Shown here piece after piece: positions 1 to 12,800 of a stretch of DNA of 64,000 nt (position 1 is the stretch's first letter; every line of letters starts with the position of its first letter). Made by a program: the position numbers and the translations under genes. The notes below the pieces were generated by a model. The model had not been told where the DNA came from and did not search any database. It saw only the letters and a program-made list of their open reading frames with translations. The DNA lies in contig JBBBDQ010000350.1 of assembly GCA_037127315.1 (NCBI GenBank), positions 2,880,501 through 2,944,500 of the forward strand, written 5' to 3'. This DNA is from Ascarosepion bandense. Its lineage: Eukaryota > Mollusca > Cephalopoda > Sepiida > Sepiidae.

Positions 1-241
1 ATAAAAAAAAAAAATCAAGAAACTAATCGGTCTGAAAAGTTCTCTAACTTGTTTTTTGATACCGAAGAGATTTAATTAAGGTGTGTGAAAGTTTAATTAA
101 AAGGAAAAATAAATACACACTTGTCATTGAACAGTGTTGTCAGTTCTAATCTATATGAATAATAAGGGGAGAAAAATTTTAATATGGAAAAAAATGTTAT
201 CAAATTAACTTGGCATTTATATATATATAAATAAAAGTAGC

Positions 242-347
242 TAACCTAGAGCCAACGGACCTACTTAATGGATCATCAGGCCAACTTGCCCTGATGATCC
301 ATTAGGTGAAACCTAGGTAGGTCCGTTGGCTCCAGGTTAGCTATTTA
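242..347. repeat. Fold-back element with a hammerhead-like right arm
   Basis: This is a near-perfect inverted repeat of about 50 bp per arm around a short AT-poor centre, lying between a TA-rich tract and a TTTA-rich tract. Both arms contain CTGATGATCCATTA. The right arm keeps the GAAACC and GGTA parts needed for a hammerhead fold; the left arm has lost about 12 bases at that point. It resembles the other microsatellite-bounded fold-backs in this window and is probably Penelope-derived, which is an inference. Confidence 0.7.
288..322 (+). ncRNA. Candidate hammerhead ribozyme, short stem III
   Basis: The catalytic core is CTGATGA at 291-297 and GAAA at 308-311. A very short stem III (CC-TA-GG) precedes the cleavage triplet GTA at 317-319. 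Stem II is only CC/GG with an ATTA loop, and stem I is GCC/GGT. The two-base-pair stem III is like that of dimer-acting hammerheads known from newt satellites and Penelope-like elements. Activity is not shown by sequence alone. Confidence 0.5.
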
Positions 348-702
348 TTTATTTGCTCTGCTATTGTATTGAGCGCTTTTCGTGTTGGGTTCCTCGTTTC
401 GGGTTTTTTTTCTTTCGACTAGTACTTTGACTAATGTTCAAGTGCTTAGTTCGTTTCTTTTTTTGTTTCCATTTTTCCCCCCCTCCGCGATACTCGGTGG
501 GTTTTTCGAGATGTATTTAAAGATAAATTTACAGTTATATATATATATATATATATCTGAGTGAATACAGAACGAAGAAAGAATTTTTACAACATTCAAA
601 ACATTAATTTAAAACAGTGCTCGCTATATATAATATATAGAGCTGTGAATATTTATTATAAATTATATTTTAGAACATGTACATAATTTTTTTTTATATA
701 TA

Positions 703-757
703 TCCATTACAAAGGTACATTTATTTCGACATTGAAACTTCAATGTCTCATCAGGCA
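703..757 (-). ncRNA. Hammerhead ribozyme motif, degraded copy
   Basis: Read on the minus strand, CTGATGAG is followed by a long stem II that is almost perfectly self-complementary (GACATTGAA with TTCAATGTC), then CGAAA. Stem III is TAAA/TTTG with one wobble. The cleavage triplet is GTA. Stem I (CTGC with ATGG) has a mismatch next to the core, so this copy is probably weak or inactive. Confidence 0.6.
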
Positions 758-1107
758 GTATGTATAGGAATGGAAAGCCTCTTTTCTTATATTTGGTCAG
801 TTGTGTTTGGGATGTTGGTGGGGGTTAGTGATAGAGAAACAAGTCACGTGTATTACTAGCTCTTCTAAGAAATCCAAAGGATATAGTCTAGTCACAAGAT
901 AAAAAAAACTTAGATTTAACATTAGCAGTTAAAATGTGTCTAGAAATCAAAGACTCTCATTAATCAACCATTTTAACTACCCACACCACTTTCTTCAAAA
1001 TTCCAATGGTCAATCCACAAGACTTGTTCCCTTATCACTAACCCCCACCAACATCCCAAACACAACTGACCAAATATTAGAAAAGAGGCTTTCCATTCCT
1101 ATACATA

Positions 1108-1162
1108 CTGCCTGATGAGACATTGAAGTTCCAATGTTGAAACAAAAGTACCTTTGTAGTGG
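1108..1162 (+). ncRNA. Hammerhead ribozyme motif
   Basis: The core CTGATGAG is at 1112-1119. Stem II is GACATTG with CAATGTT, followed by GAAAC. Stem III is CAAA/TTTG with a six-base loop, and the cleavage triplet is GTA at 1156-1158. Stem I is CTGC with GTGG, including two G-U pairs. All invariant core positions are present. It pairs head-to-head with the minus-strand copy at 703-757. Confidence 0.7.
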
Positions 1163-1409
1163 ATATATATAAAAAAAATTATGTACATGTTCTAAAATAT
1201 AATTTATTATATATATATATATTGTTGCTTTCTTGTTTCTTAATATAATCAACGTTATAGCCTTTCTTAATGCATATCCCAAATGCAGCTATTAAATCGA
1301 GCCAGGGACATACACAGTCAACATATATAGATGTTTGACCGTCAACTAACTATTTAAGTATACCCATTGCTGACAAACCTTTCATCTACCAGAATTCAAA
1401 ATTTTCCTT

Positions 1410-1535
1410 ATAGACTGGTTGCCAACCAAAGTTGAAAAGCTCTGTCAACTAGTTAACCTATAGTGGAGGAGGGGGAGATGGATGGATTCCTATCTCTCCC
1501 AAGGGTATTTGTGTGAAAATAAATGAATCTGCATT
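1410..1535 (-). repeat. tRNA-SINE fragment
   Basis: TAGACTGGTTGCCAACCAA and the later CTCTCCCAAGGGTATTTGTG match the body of the tRNA-derived SINE that is complete at 18751-19051, in reverse orientation. The copy is truncated and diverged. Confidence 0.6.
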
Positions 1536-2866
1536 CAGCTCTGATTCTGCTAGCTACTACATTACCTGCACCTCTGTCCATCCATAAAGGATTGTTAAAA
1601 AGTTCTCAGTTCAACTGACTTCACAAAATCTAACTATACTGAGATTTTTGGTAGTGGAAGAAAATCTCTCTCACTCACACACCTTCTAATTTACTGGTAT
1701 TATCTCAAAGGGGGAACCATTGATTGAAATGCAAAATGGACAGCTGTGGGATTTGGCTGAATAGTAGCTTTTCCCTCATTCAATAAATTATGCCAGCAAA
1801 TAAATTATTAGTAGAACTGAAGAGCTTGAAAAAATAAGTTTTATAATTTGTCAGTATTTCAAGTGTCAAATCCGCTCTTTAATCATGTGACTGAACATTT
1901 GATTGCCTTTTATTTTGAACTCCAGCATCTCTTCAAAGATTTAACCATTTAGTCAAGGGAAGACAACTGTTGTTTCTAATGGAAAATGAAAACCCAATGC
2001 AATGTTTGATTTTCTCATGCAAAGGCCTATTCTTCTATACACGACATTAAAATAGGATGCCATAAATTGGCTAAAGGATAAGTTGGAAAATTGAGGTTAG
2101 GATTCAATTTGTTATACGAATGAATACTTACCAAATAAGCTAATCCAGTTGAATTTGATTTATTCTTGCTTAACCAGCATATTTTAAAAAGAGAATGGAA
2201 AAAGCAGATCCTTGTGGAAAATCCAGAAGCGTCGGAGTCTTATTTGAAAGCAAAGCATTATAGAGTGGAGCAGTCAACAAAGAAATGCCAGTAATTCACT
2301 AAATTTAAGATGGATTTATCAAAAGAGGCTTGATCAAATTAGTAGACATGAAAAGAAAGAAAAACGATATTTCTCATCTTTTCAATCAAGTCAAACATGC
2401 AAGTGATTGGCTATGTTATGGTCAAATGAAAAAAATGCAAACATTATTAAAAACATTTAAACCAAAATAAATTTACAAATTGTAAAAGATACAAGGAATT
2501 AAAATGTTTAAAGAAATTTTAATGATGGTATTTATCAAAGACGATCATTGTAAACTTGAAGAATTAAAAGAAAAGTCTGTGAGGAAACTAAAATTAAAAT
2601 GAACCAATAAACTTGAATGTTGTGTAACATTGTCCTTTGTTTTTCTGTAACTTTTGAAAGAATAAAATTGAAACATTAAGGACAAAACACCTGAAAATAA
2701 TCCTGTGGGGGCTACAAGACTTTTTTTTTGGTTTTGTGTGTGTGGCTCTCAAAAGTTAGAAAACCTCCCTTGAGTCCTGGGGGCAGGAGAGAGCAACAAA
2801 CAAACTTCACAGCCAAAATTAATTTGCCACTGTCCAGCTTTTCTAATTATGCTTCTAACAAATTAG
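1536..2866. other. No gene recognised
   Basis: AT-rich sequence with no recognisable exon, RNA gene or clear repeat boundary. Short stretches around 2200-2420 read like decayed coding sequence in broken frames, but no family could be named. Confidence 0.5.
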
Positions 2867-3385
2867 CTGATGACGACCTCAGCAGTGACAAATGGCTGCA
2901 GAGTTAGGGATGAATATGTCGCAAACAAAATGAGAGCGAGAAAGAGTTTGAATGATTCCAGTTTCTGCAATGTTTGGCATTTCCTCATTGCAGAATTTGT
3001 AAAATATAAAACCAGTTATTTTTTTCTTTTTTTTTTAAACCAGGTTTCAACGCTGATAAAAGAACATTTGGAATGTTTAAAAAAAAAAAAAGAAAAAAGA
3101 AAAAAAGAATAGTGGTCCAAACAAAAACAAGACAAACATTAAAAAAAAAAATAAAAAAGACACCTTTGTTCCACGATTCCTGCAAATCCGCGGTAAATTC
3201 TAATCTGGATTTGTCTAGGCAGTTCCATGATATTTGGATTCAAGTTTTGTCTCCAAAGAATAAGGAACTAAGCAGACAAAAATTTGGACAACAATGTTTT
3301 ATTTTGAGAGACAATGAACAGGTATCCTCTCTTCATGCAGAAGAAAGAACACAATCAGAAATAGAGGAAGGAGAAGAAAATAGCA

Positions 3386-3427
<42 letters not shown>

Positions 3428-4214
3428 GTTGTTGTAATAAATGAAAATAAAAACTGGTGTAGGTGAGGATTAGTGACTTTGTTATGTCTGACAGTGACCA
3501 TGAAAGGAGAGGGAGGTGGGGGTAGGGAATTCATGGGGGTGGGGGCATGGAGGAGTGTCCAGGATGTTGTCAACCAGACAAAGTTGGTCACCTGACATTG
3601 CTGCAACAAATTTTTTTGTCTTTATTTTCAGTTAAATATAAAATTAAAAAAAAAAATCTTTCATTTTTCTTCTGTTATTTCTGTTCTCCATTGTTTTGAG
3701 TTTCTTTTTTCCTTTTCCTGTGAGAATGCAGTGGTTACCATGACAACCAGGAAAAAAAAAAGTGAATGAGTGAGTGAATTAGCGACAGAGACCAAAAAAA
3801 TAAAAAATAAATAAAATAAAATAAAAAAGCTGATTTGAAGTTTTTTGTTTGTTTTGTTTTGTTTGTTGTTTGAATAACAGTACCGGGAAGTCCATTTGGT
3901 TTTTTGGGGTTTTGTTTTTGGGGTTTTTTCTTTGTAGCCATGTGGACAGTGGTCAGCTTCTTTTTGTCTTCTTTCTCACTACAAACAGAGAGGTCAGAAA
4001 CTAGAACAAGAGAGAATGGTCAGTTTTTGATGGCATTATTTGGGGAGAGGGACTGACAATGCAAATAAAGGAGGTGTAGGAGGAGGTGATGAACAACAGA
4101 AGGTGGAGGAGGGAGAGAGGGAGTTGGAGTAAATGGATTGAAGTACTTACAAGGAGAATCAGTCATGTGGTCCATTTGAATAAATAAGTTTATCACACAC
4201 ACAAATATCTATTT

Positions 4215-4251
<37 letters not shown>

Positions 4252-4355
4252 TTAGGAATGGTAAGATTGAAAATCCAAAATGTAATTGTGTGTGTGTATA
4301 CACGCTATCCTCATAAATGAAGGATGTAAATAAGTATGTGTGATGATTGAAGTTC

Positions 4356-4391
<36 letters not shown>

Positions 4392-4529
4392 CATAGTGAT
4401 GATCCACGTATACTGTCTTAATATGTATAGGAAAAACTACTAAAAAGTTGTAAGTTTAAAAATGTATTTTTTTGACAGTATACTGCCAATAAAATACATT
4501 TTTAAACTTACAACTTTTTAGTAGTTTTT

Positions 4530-4568
<39 letters not shown>

Positions 4569-4748
4569 ATTGTTCAAACAGGAATTTCACTCCACAAAGA
4601 GTGTAAAATGATAATGCTGTGTGTGTGTATTTGCATACACACATTTATATTTGACCAAATTGCTCACACACAAAACAATTGAATTTTCATACCTCTAAGG
4701 TTTTATAAAGTATCAAATGTGTGTATGAGTATATGTATGTGTGTATGA

Positions 4749-4794
<46 letters not shown>

Positions 4795-5740
4795 CACACG
4801 CACACAAATTTCACTTGTTAATGTATATGTATTTCTGTATAGGGTAGCAAAGATATTTACAGAAGCACATTGTGTGTGTGTGTCTGTGTGCGTGCGTGCA
4901 TGTAGGCAACATTCTTATAAGGGAGGATGTATGTATGAATGAATGAAACTGGGGGAGAAAGAGGCAAACATGTCAACAAGGAAGGGGGAAGAACGAGGGG
5001 GGCTTTGTAGGTTGTGGGGGTTGTGGATAAATATACACTGGCCAAACAGACAAACAAAATGGGTGACAGCAATAACAAGGAAAAGAGGACAGTTCTTATT
5101 GTTTTTTTTTTTCCCCCAAAATGGAAAAAGTGATTAAGCATTGTTCTGTGATTATTTTCAGCAATATTTTGAGTTTTTCTTTTCAAAATTGTTTTTTGGT
5201 TTTTAACTTTTCCATTGTTGGATTTCTTTCTGCATTTGTTTGTTTGCTTGTTTCTGTTGAATTTCTGGTGATTTTTGAGTGACCCTCATTTTGAATAACA
5301 AAGTCACTAAAGACACAGAAAAGGAAGGAAGGGAGGGAGAAAAAAAAAGCAAAAAACAAAATAAAAATTGCAGATAGCCTTTTTAAAGAGAATAGGAGAC
5401 TTCTGATTTTGTCTGAACAAATTCTCTTTGCTACCTTTATTTGTGTTTTGTTTCTCATCTTAGTTTAGGCGGCCGTTTTGGGGTTTTTTTTGTTCCATTC
5501 CTTATCAGTGTTGAAGTGACAGAGACCAAGGAATAATGTACAGTTTGGTCCCTGGAGTCAGGCAACACAGCAAATGATTGTGTTTATATGTTGAATTAAT
5601 GAGTTGATAACTGGGACAGTATAAAATTCAGCTTGTGAGGATGTGGGAAGAGAAAGAGAGAGAATGTTAATGAGAGAGAGAGAGAGAAAATGAAAGAGAA
5701 TGAATAGAGATTGAAACATATGAGAGAAAGTTAGAGGGGT
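2867..5740. other. Simple-sequence-rich flank downstream of chimaerin
   Basis: No supported gene. The stretch has A-rich and T-rich tracts, an (AAT)n run at about 3384-3427, and (GT)n and (TA)n runs around 4219-4251, 4362-4390, 4535-4567 and 4751-4789. GA-rich purine sequence fills about 5650-5880. Part of it could be distal 3' UTR of the chimaerin gene. Open frames here are poly-Asn, poly-Lys or Thr-His repeats from simple sequence. Confidence 0.6.
4425..4535. repeat. Short inverted repeat between (TA)n tracts
   Basis: A 45-base arm at 4425-4470 recurs as its reverse complement at 4491-4535 with about 20 bp between them. (TA)n runs lie on both sides. No hammerhead core was found. It has the layout of the other fold-backs in the window. 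Confidence 0.7.
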
Positions 5741-5964
5741 AGTCAGACTGTTTTAGAGAGAAAGAGAGGATGATAAGGTGAGGGTGAGAGAGATGGGAAG
5801 AGAAAGGATAGTGAGAGTGTCAAATAGATAGAAAGAGTAAACTGACTTGGCAGTGTGGAGAGAAAGAGAGCGAGAGAGTTGGAGGGTATGGGGGTGTTGA
5901 TTAAATGAAAACAGAAATGGATGAATAAAGATTTATACGGTCCACAATCCAATCTTGTGCTGTG

Positions 5965-5970
5965 TTTATT
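5965..5970 (-). terminator. Candidate polyadenylation signal of chimaerin
   Basis: AATAAA on the minus strand about 140 bases past the stop codon at 6109-6111. It is the nearest canonical hexamer, but others occur farther downstream and no transcript evidence is available. Confidence 0.35.
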
Positions 5971-6108
5971 TCTCTGGTCTTGATGTGATCGATTCACATT
6001 TTTTTTTAGTGGTGGTGGTGGTGGTATTGATGCTTTTGAAGTTGTCGAGAATGGTGGCGATAGTGGCCAATGCATTGGCCCAACATGTCCGTGCCACACA
6101 GTGACCAT

Positions 6109-6280
6109 TCACCGTGAAAACAATTCTTTCTGGTGTGACACTATAAGCTCTGTGACTGTCTGCTCCAGCTTGACTGCCATCAAACTTGCAGTGGCATCTG
6201 GTGACCTCATCAGTGTTGGCGCAAATACAATGGCAAGATTCTCTGAACTCATCATGTTCTTGCTCTGTTGTTCGACAACT
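6109..6280 (-). CDS. CHN-like: Chimaerin last coding exon
   Basis: Residues 366-422 and the TGA stop at 6111-6109. [20 protein letters not shown] carries the conserved Asn380 that helps bind the GTPase switch region. The chain ends [14 protein letters not shown], similar in length to vertebrate chimaerin C-termini. Confidence 0.95.
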
Positions 6281-9200
6281 CTGCAAAGAAAAGGCAAAGA
6301 GAGAGAGAGAGATAGAAAGAGATTATTCCTAGAAATTTTCTGCAATTCCAGTGTGAAGCTTTTATATTTTATTCACGCTATACCTTTTTTTTTTTTTTGC
6401 TAGCATGTTCAGACACCAGTTTTGTTCTTTGTGGAAAAAGTGGTTCACATGCGATCACCAAAGTTAAGCAACATCAAGCCTGGTCAGTATCTAGATGGGT
6501 GACTATTTTGAAATACTAGGTACTGTAAGCTCAAATGAGTGAATGATGTAATAGATAATTGTTTGGCATTGTTAATTGGAGAGCAGAGTTCCAATTCCAG
6601 TTCGGTTCATTATATTCACTTATGTGCAAATACCATTGAGAAAGGTATGAATCCACCTTTTCTCCCCTCCCAGCTATGGGTTAATTAGTAAGACTTGTAT
6701 CCCTAAACCATTGTTATCTAAAAGAAAATTCTCACAATCTAAAAATATTTTCTGGCTTTAATAACCTGCAAAGGGTTGGTAAGCCATAAAAAATGAATCA
6801 ATTAATCAGTGAAATACTGATTTGCTACACGTGCATGTCTTTTAGATTTATTTAAATTCTCTGAATATAAATGTAAAGAAAGTAATGTGGTCACAAAGCA
6901 AGGGCTCAGTTTATATATTGACTGTAATATAAAACTGATCCCCTACTTTATATCTACATTATAATTTCTTGTTTGTTCATCAAATTCTGATTAGATATCA
7001 ATCCATCTCTCTTTTCCTCAGCTATGGGTTAATTAGTAAAACTTGTATTACTAAACCATTATTATCTCTTAAAAAAAAATTCTTAGAATCTAAAAATATT
7101 TATTAGTTTTAAATAACCTGCAATGGGTTGATAAAATGAATCAATCAAATTCGTTCTTAGTATTAGTGAAACAATCACTTTAGCTTTCTTGGACAGGTTT
7201 GGTTTCCTTTTGAACCAAATGGAAAAGGACAGTATGCCCCTGAGGCAAGTTGAAGAACCTACCATTTGAAATATTAATAAAAATAACTAAAATAATGTTT
7301 TTAAGAATCCACTAATTTTTAAAATAAAATATTAATTATCAACAAACAATTGTAACTTAATTTTTGGTTCATACTGAACATAATAAACTATATTAATAAT
7401 GACAGAAAATGTTCTTTTTGAAAAGAAGAAAAAAAGATTCTGTCTGAATTTCTGGGATGAGGAGTTTTTATTTACATGCTGACTAATATTCTCATCTTTG
7501 TTGTCATTATCAGAACATATCAGCTGTTGTGCATTACAGGCTTCTTAAAGTGTCTGTTGATTCCATGGGATAATAGCCTTGTAGATTGGTTTGTGAATTC
7601 GATGACATAGTAATTGTGAGTTCAATCTCTCTCGGCTGGGTAGTGTGTACTTGGACTTGGTGGAAACAGGGTGAGTAATAGCTGAGCATTAATAAATAAA
7701 AAAAGATATATCCAGACACATGGACAACAGAATGATAACAATCTACCTGTGTGGAAATTCTCTAGAATTGACAAGTGCACCTTACTAGAAGGCACAATAG
7801 CCATAGTGTAACCCGGATATAAGAGAGTTGTCGGGGGCCGGATAAAAGTTCTCTTATATCCGGATTTGGTCTATTTTATACATTACCACAGGCTCTGATT
7901 TGTGACCAGAGAAATTCTCTTATATCAGGGTTTCTCTTATATCAGGGTTATAATTTAATAACAAAGACAAGGATACAAGCAAAAATGTAAATAAGAATAA
8001 AGATAGAAATACAAAGATCTAAAATTTTCCTTACATCCATCTTTGTTGGGGTGCTCTCCACCTTTCCACAGAAATGGACTATTCAAATCACTATATAAAA
8101 TAGTAGTGATTATACCTCGAGGAAGGAAGCCGAGTGAGCAAGTCAGTCGGGTATTTCTGGTATTGCACCGGAAGTGTTCTACTAGTCAATCTATCACGTC
8201 TCTATGACGTTACTGTATACTAATTACCTTGTTCTGTATTCTACTAAATAATTGTAAATACTTCTCTTTCCTGTCAATACACCTACTTTTATACTATTAC
8301 GTTGTTTTGTATTATTTCACATAATTCTGTTACTCGACATAATCTTCTAAATGACAACCATAAAAAAACAAGTTCTCAGGATACAAGACACATCTGAAGA
8401 CTTAGTGCATGACATTTTGCTACACAGAAGAAAATTGGGAAAACTGATTGTAAAGTTTTGCTCATAGTAAATTTTTTATTTTACAAGAATAACTGAACAG
8501 TTAAGATAGAATTATTGTGATCATCACTTATACATTCAAGTGAGCCATTAGATATTTTGTGGTTATTACTTGGCATTCCAGTGACTGTAATCATTACTCA
8601 CTGGTCCAAGTGAGCCACTGGGCATTCCAGTGCCTGTAGTCATTACTCACCTGCCTAAGTGTGCCATTAGGTATTTCAATGTCTGATAGTGGGCTGGCTG
8701 CAGCAAATGAAGAGCTTCTTTGATTAACACCAATTTTTCTTTTTCTTTTAATCCTGGCTTTTCTGAAAAAAAAAAACGAAAACAAAATGTCAGAAAAAAA
8801 AAAAAAAAAAAAAAAAAAATCGCACCCCACCCACCAATGATCTTTAAAAATATTTTGGGGATTTTAATGAAATGAAGGCAATTACTGTAATACTCACGGA
8901 CAGCCTCAAGTAACTTTGGGTAAGATTCAAAAGAAACAAGTGGAATAGGCAGTAATCGGAAATATAATTTCAGGACACTGGTCAAAATGTTAATGTCTTC
9001 CCATTTATCTTCACTGAGGTCTGTATTTTCACCATCTATAATGAATAAAAAGTAAAAGAGATCAGAATTAAAAGGTGAAAATGTTGCAATGCACAATTTC
9101 TATTCAGTTTATACAAAAATAAGATTGTTCATTTTAACTCCTCAAAAATGAACCTGCTCTCTTATAATCACCTGCAATCATAAATGTTCTTGCCTTCCAT

Positions 9201-9839
9201 CAGCATGACTGATGCTAACCTCCAGGAGAGTGACTCATTGCACCTTATCAGTCTCTGTTGGAACGATCATCAATGAATCAATTGCTACATCTGCTTCTAG
9301 GTTCTGTGTGTTGTGCTAGACATTTTTCTTACCAGAATCTACCTTGCATAAATCTACCATTTGTTCTTTCTTTGAATTATTGCTGCCACATATGATGTGA
9401 TGCTCTTGTTATATATTTAGAGATTCTTGATAAAATCTAAAGAAGAATCTGCAATGTTATTGGTCCTGATCTGGCATCTTGGCTTCAATCACTTTCCCAC
9501 TGCCGTAACTTAATTTCAATGAATAAATTTATAAATTTAAGTGGAGTACTAGATTGGTGTCAAGGTTTCATCAATTTACAGTTGAAATGGCTAGATGCAA
9601 CTGTAAGTTCTATGTCAAACGTTTCTTCTATTGCATTTATTGCTTGTGGAATTCCTCCAGGTTCTTACTTTCCAGCCAACTTTGACCATTAAAAATTTAA
9701 ATGTAAGGTCAATCATAATCTTCTCTCTTAATTTTTCTACTTTGTTTTTTTTTGTTCTCTCTCATCAATAATTTTTTTTCTTATATTTTAGCACCCAATC
9801 ACTTCTTGTGTCTTATTTTTTACTTGTGGATGAAATGTG

Positions 9840-9874
<35 letters not shown>

Positions 9875-12800
9875 CTTCCCAGTTGGCTCTGGAGCAATAT
9901 GATAAAGATTTATGATCTTCTGAAATTTTTCAAATTCCAATAAAATTTCTTGCTAGATTTATACAAAATACTATTAGTCCTCAAATGTTCATTGTTGTCA
10001 AAAATTCAAACCAGGGCTTTGGTTTGATTATATTCGAAAGAGGGTCATATGTTACAGGACAAAAGGTCATATGAATATCTAATCAAAAAGCATGCAAAAA
10101 TCAATGTCTGACAGGTACAAAACTTCATTATGTAAATGGAGAATTTGAGTTTTATTTAACAACATATTAACCTCTGTAGGTTATTTAATGCTAAAAAGGT
10201 GGGATTTTACGGTATTTTCTTAATATTCAGTTATAGTGAGAAGGTTGATTTAGTCAGATTTTAATGAAGATTTTTTGTTTTTATTCTTTTTTATTTTAGA
10301 AAACTGAAAATGTCTTCTAGTTTTGTATTCAGAAATGTTTCACCGAGAATAATTTTTTTTTCCTTTAAAAATGTTAAGGTAATAATTTTTTTCTCAAAAA
10401 TGTATTGTTAGTAATATTTTTCCTTCAAATACGTATTATTTTTCTATAAAAGTGTATTTTTTATACTTTCATAATGTTTTGACCCCAGTTTGGGGGTTAA
10501 CTATTTGCCCATAGCTGGGACCCTAACAGGTGCTACCACTTCGGGTCAGGATGGACCTGAGAACAACAGCAATTAAGAGGTGGTTCCATGCACCTCACAA
10601 CCTCCCAATCAGAGGCCTTGCTACCGGATGCAGTTTACCATCATGCCTATGACCGTAAATGGAGACAGACATGGTTGCACAAATAAAGAGAAACTGATAT
10701 GAAGACAGAAGAGTTCCACTCATAAGCCACTCTCCCTCTTGTATTCATTTTCGCAACTAACACATACACAAGTCCAGTAGACAGGAATATAGGACTTGAA
10801 TAAAGGAGGTCTCTTAATTTACTATGAATTAATGATAGAATAATTTTCCTAGTGAAAATTCATCAACCAAGCTACAGAAAAATGGATCATTCTTTACTCC
10901 AAATGTATTTTTAAATTCTAAATTTTTCATTAAATCTGTAGTTAGTTATCAAGTTTGGTTTGTTTTGTAAAATCAGTTCTTAACAGAAACAAAGATATTG
11001 TCATTATCAGCCGAGTTTCACACCTGAAATCTCAGTGAGAATCACAACAACCAGTGGGCAAAATCCCTGGAAAATCTGTTTATCGCTCAACATGCAATAG
11101 TAGCTGTGAAGATATAATATAATAATACTCCCAAATCTACCATCTGCCCATGTATTTAATACTGCTGTCATATCTGGTCGGGTGCCCCTGCTTTTCACCT
11201 CAGGGTTCTTGACAAAATCCAATAGAGAATCTGTAATGTGATCGATACTGACTTAGCGGCTTGGCTGCACTTGCTCTCTCACCGGCATGATGGGGCTTCC
11301 CTGTGCCTCTTCTACAAATACTTTCATGGCTTCTGGTGCCCTCTACGTATGAATTTACACGAGCTACTAGACTAGCAACTAGGTCCCACCCTTTTACAGT
11401 GAAACCGATAAAACGTAACCGCAATTTCTACTCTAACAGCATCTTTTCTCGCACTTCCCACCTGTGGAATTCCTTTCCATATACTTGCTTCCCCAACAAC
11501 TACAATCTCCAGGAATTTAAATGTAAGGTCAATAGACATCTCACTATCTCGCATCCATTCTCTCAAGCTCTTTTCTCATCATTTTCGCCCATGTAACCCC
11601 CTGCGCAACAGTGGCAGTAAAACTGTCTTGCTTAGGGCGAAATGATAAAAAAAAAGTGATGGTGACAAGAATATTGTGTTTTTGGCAGCACTGGAACAGG
11701 GACCAAGAAACAATGAAACAAAACTCAGAGTTATGCACAAGTTAAGACAAGGATAATCTTTAAAAATAAAATTACCTTAAAACAATTTCTCACTAGAGCC
11801 AATAGACAGTGTTGAAACACAAGAAAAAGGAATAAAAAAAAAAGCAGTTTTCCAAAACAAGAAGGTTTTCCCCATCTGGAAGATTGATATTTTTGCTCTA
11901 TTTAGCCGCCTCTTAAACTAATCACCAGAAAATGTATAAAAGTTTAAATTTTTTTAGTGAAAAGGTCAATCAGTGTCTTCAAATGAGAAAACAAAGATTC
12001 TTCATGTTGTATCAATTGTTGGACAGTGAGGAGCCTCTCCACACACATTGTTGCACAGAGGCATTAAAATAAACCAAAATGGTACCATTTGTTAAAGGCT
12101 AAAAAATTCTTACATACCTCTGTCAAATGCCATTCGTACCATTTCAATATCGTCATGGAAACCTGCCACTCGATACATTCCTTCAAAATCAACACCTGGC
12201 AGATAAAAAACAAGAAAAAAAAAAAAAAAAAGGTTTGATGAAAACTGTAATCAAAAGAGACATTCATTGCTTAATGCCATATTGAGGCAGGTATCCAAAA
12301 GCTATTCTAATGTTTTGAATATTTTGGTTTATTATAAAAATAAATATTTTGGATTTGATCCTTCAACCTTTTAAGATGAAGCAGTAATAAAGATAAGCTT
12401 GCAATTCCAAAAAGAACATTTGTCTAAAAATGACCCCTTGACCAAAAGAAATTACTTCAGTTTTCTTTATTTTCAATGTTATTGTTTTGGATTAATTAAA
12501 AATTTGCATCATAAGCGAATTATAAAAGACTATTTGTTTTGCTAATTTACAAATTCTTTAGAGGAAGCATCATCAGCATTGATTTTTAACTAGTACTAAG
12601 AGAATACCAAAAAATTCTCAGCCCAACGAAGTAGGAATTAAAAAAAAAATCCTGTATTTTGCAAAGTGGGTAAGGTTGAGAATTTTTCAGCACCCCCACC
12701 TATATTTTCTCAATTTGTTTCTGTTGCTGTTTGTTTTATTGCAACTCTCAGGCTTATTCGCTAAGTAAGCTCTATGCGCAAATACCCTTGGGAAAAGGTA

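Larger units (their letters stand above)
560..1210. repeat. Penelope-type fold-back with two inverted hammerheads
   Basis: Bases about 655-850 recur as the reverse complement at about 1010-1205, with roughly 160 bp between. Each arm carries a hammerhead motif pointing outward on opposite strands. Sequence from about 560 to 690 also matches the reverse complement of 61870-61990, so this belongs to the same family as the 61.5-62.0 kb element. A (TA)n run lies on each side. No coding capacity was seen. Confidence 0.75.

Noticed and set aside
3073..3444. 123-codon plus-strand open frame ending in poly-Asn
   Set aside because: Driven by A-rich tracts and an (AAT)n microsatellite; low-complexity Lys/Asn composition and no domain.
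5743..6108. Minus-strand open frame of 121 codons next to the chimaerin stop
   Set aside because: Lies in the 3' UTR and is made of Ser/Pro/Leu-rich translation of GA-repeats.
6443..6532. Functional 5S rRNA gene
   Set aside because: The 5' third of 5S is absent and many stem positions are mutated; SINE body follows directly.
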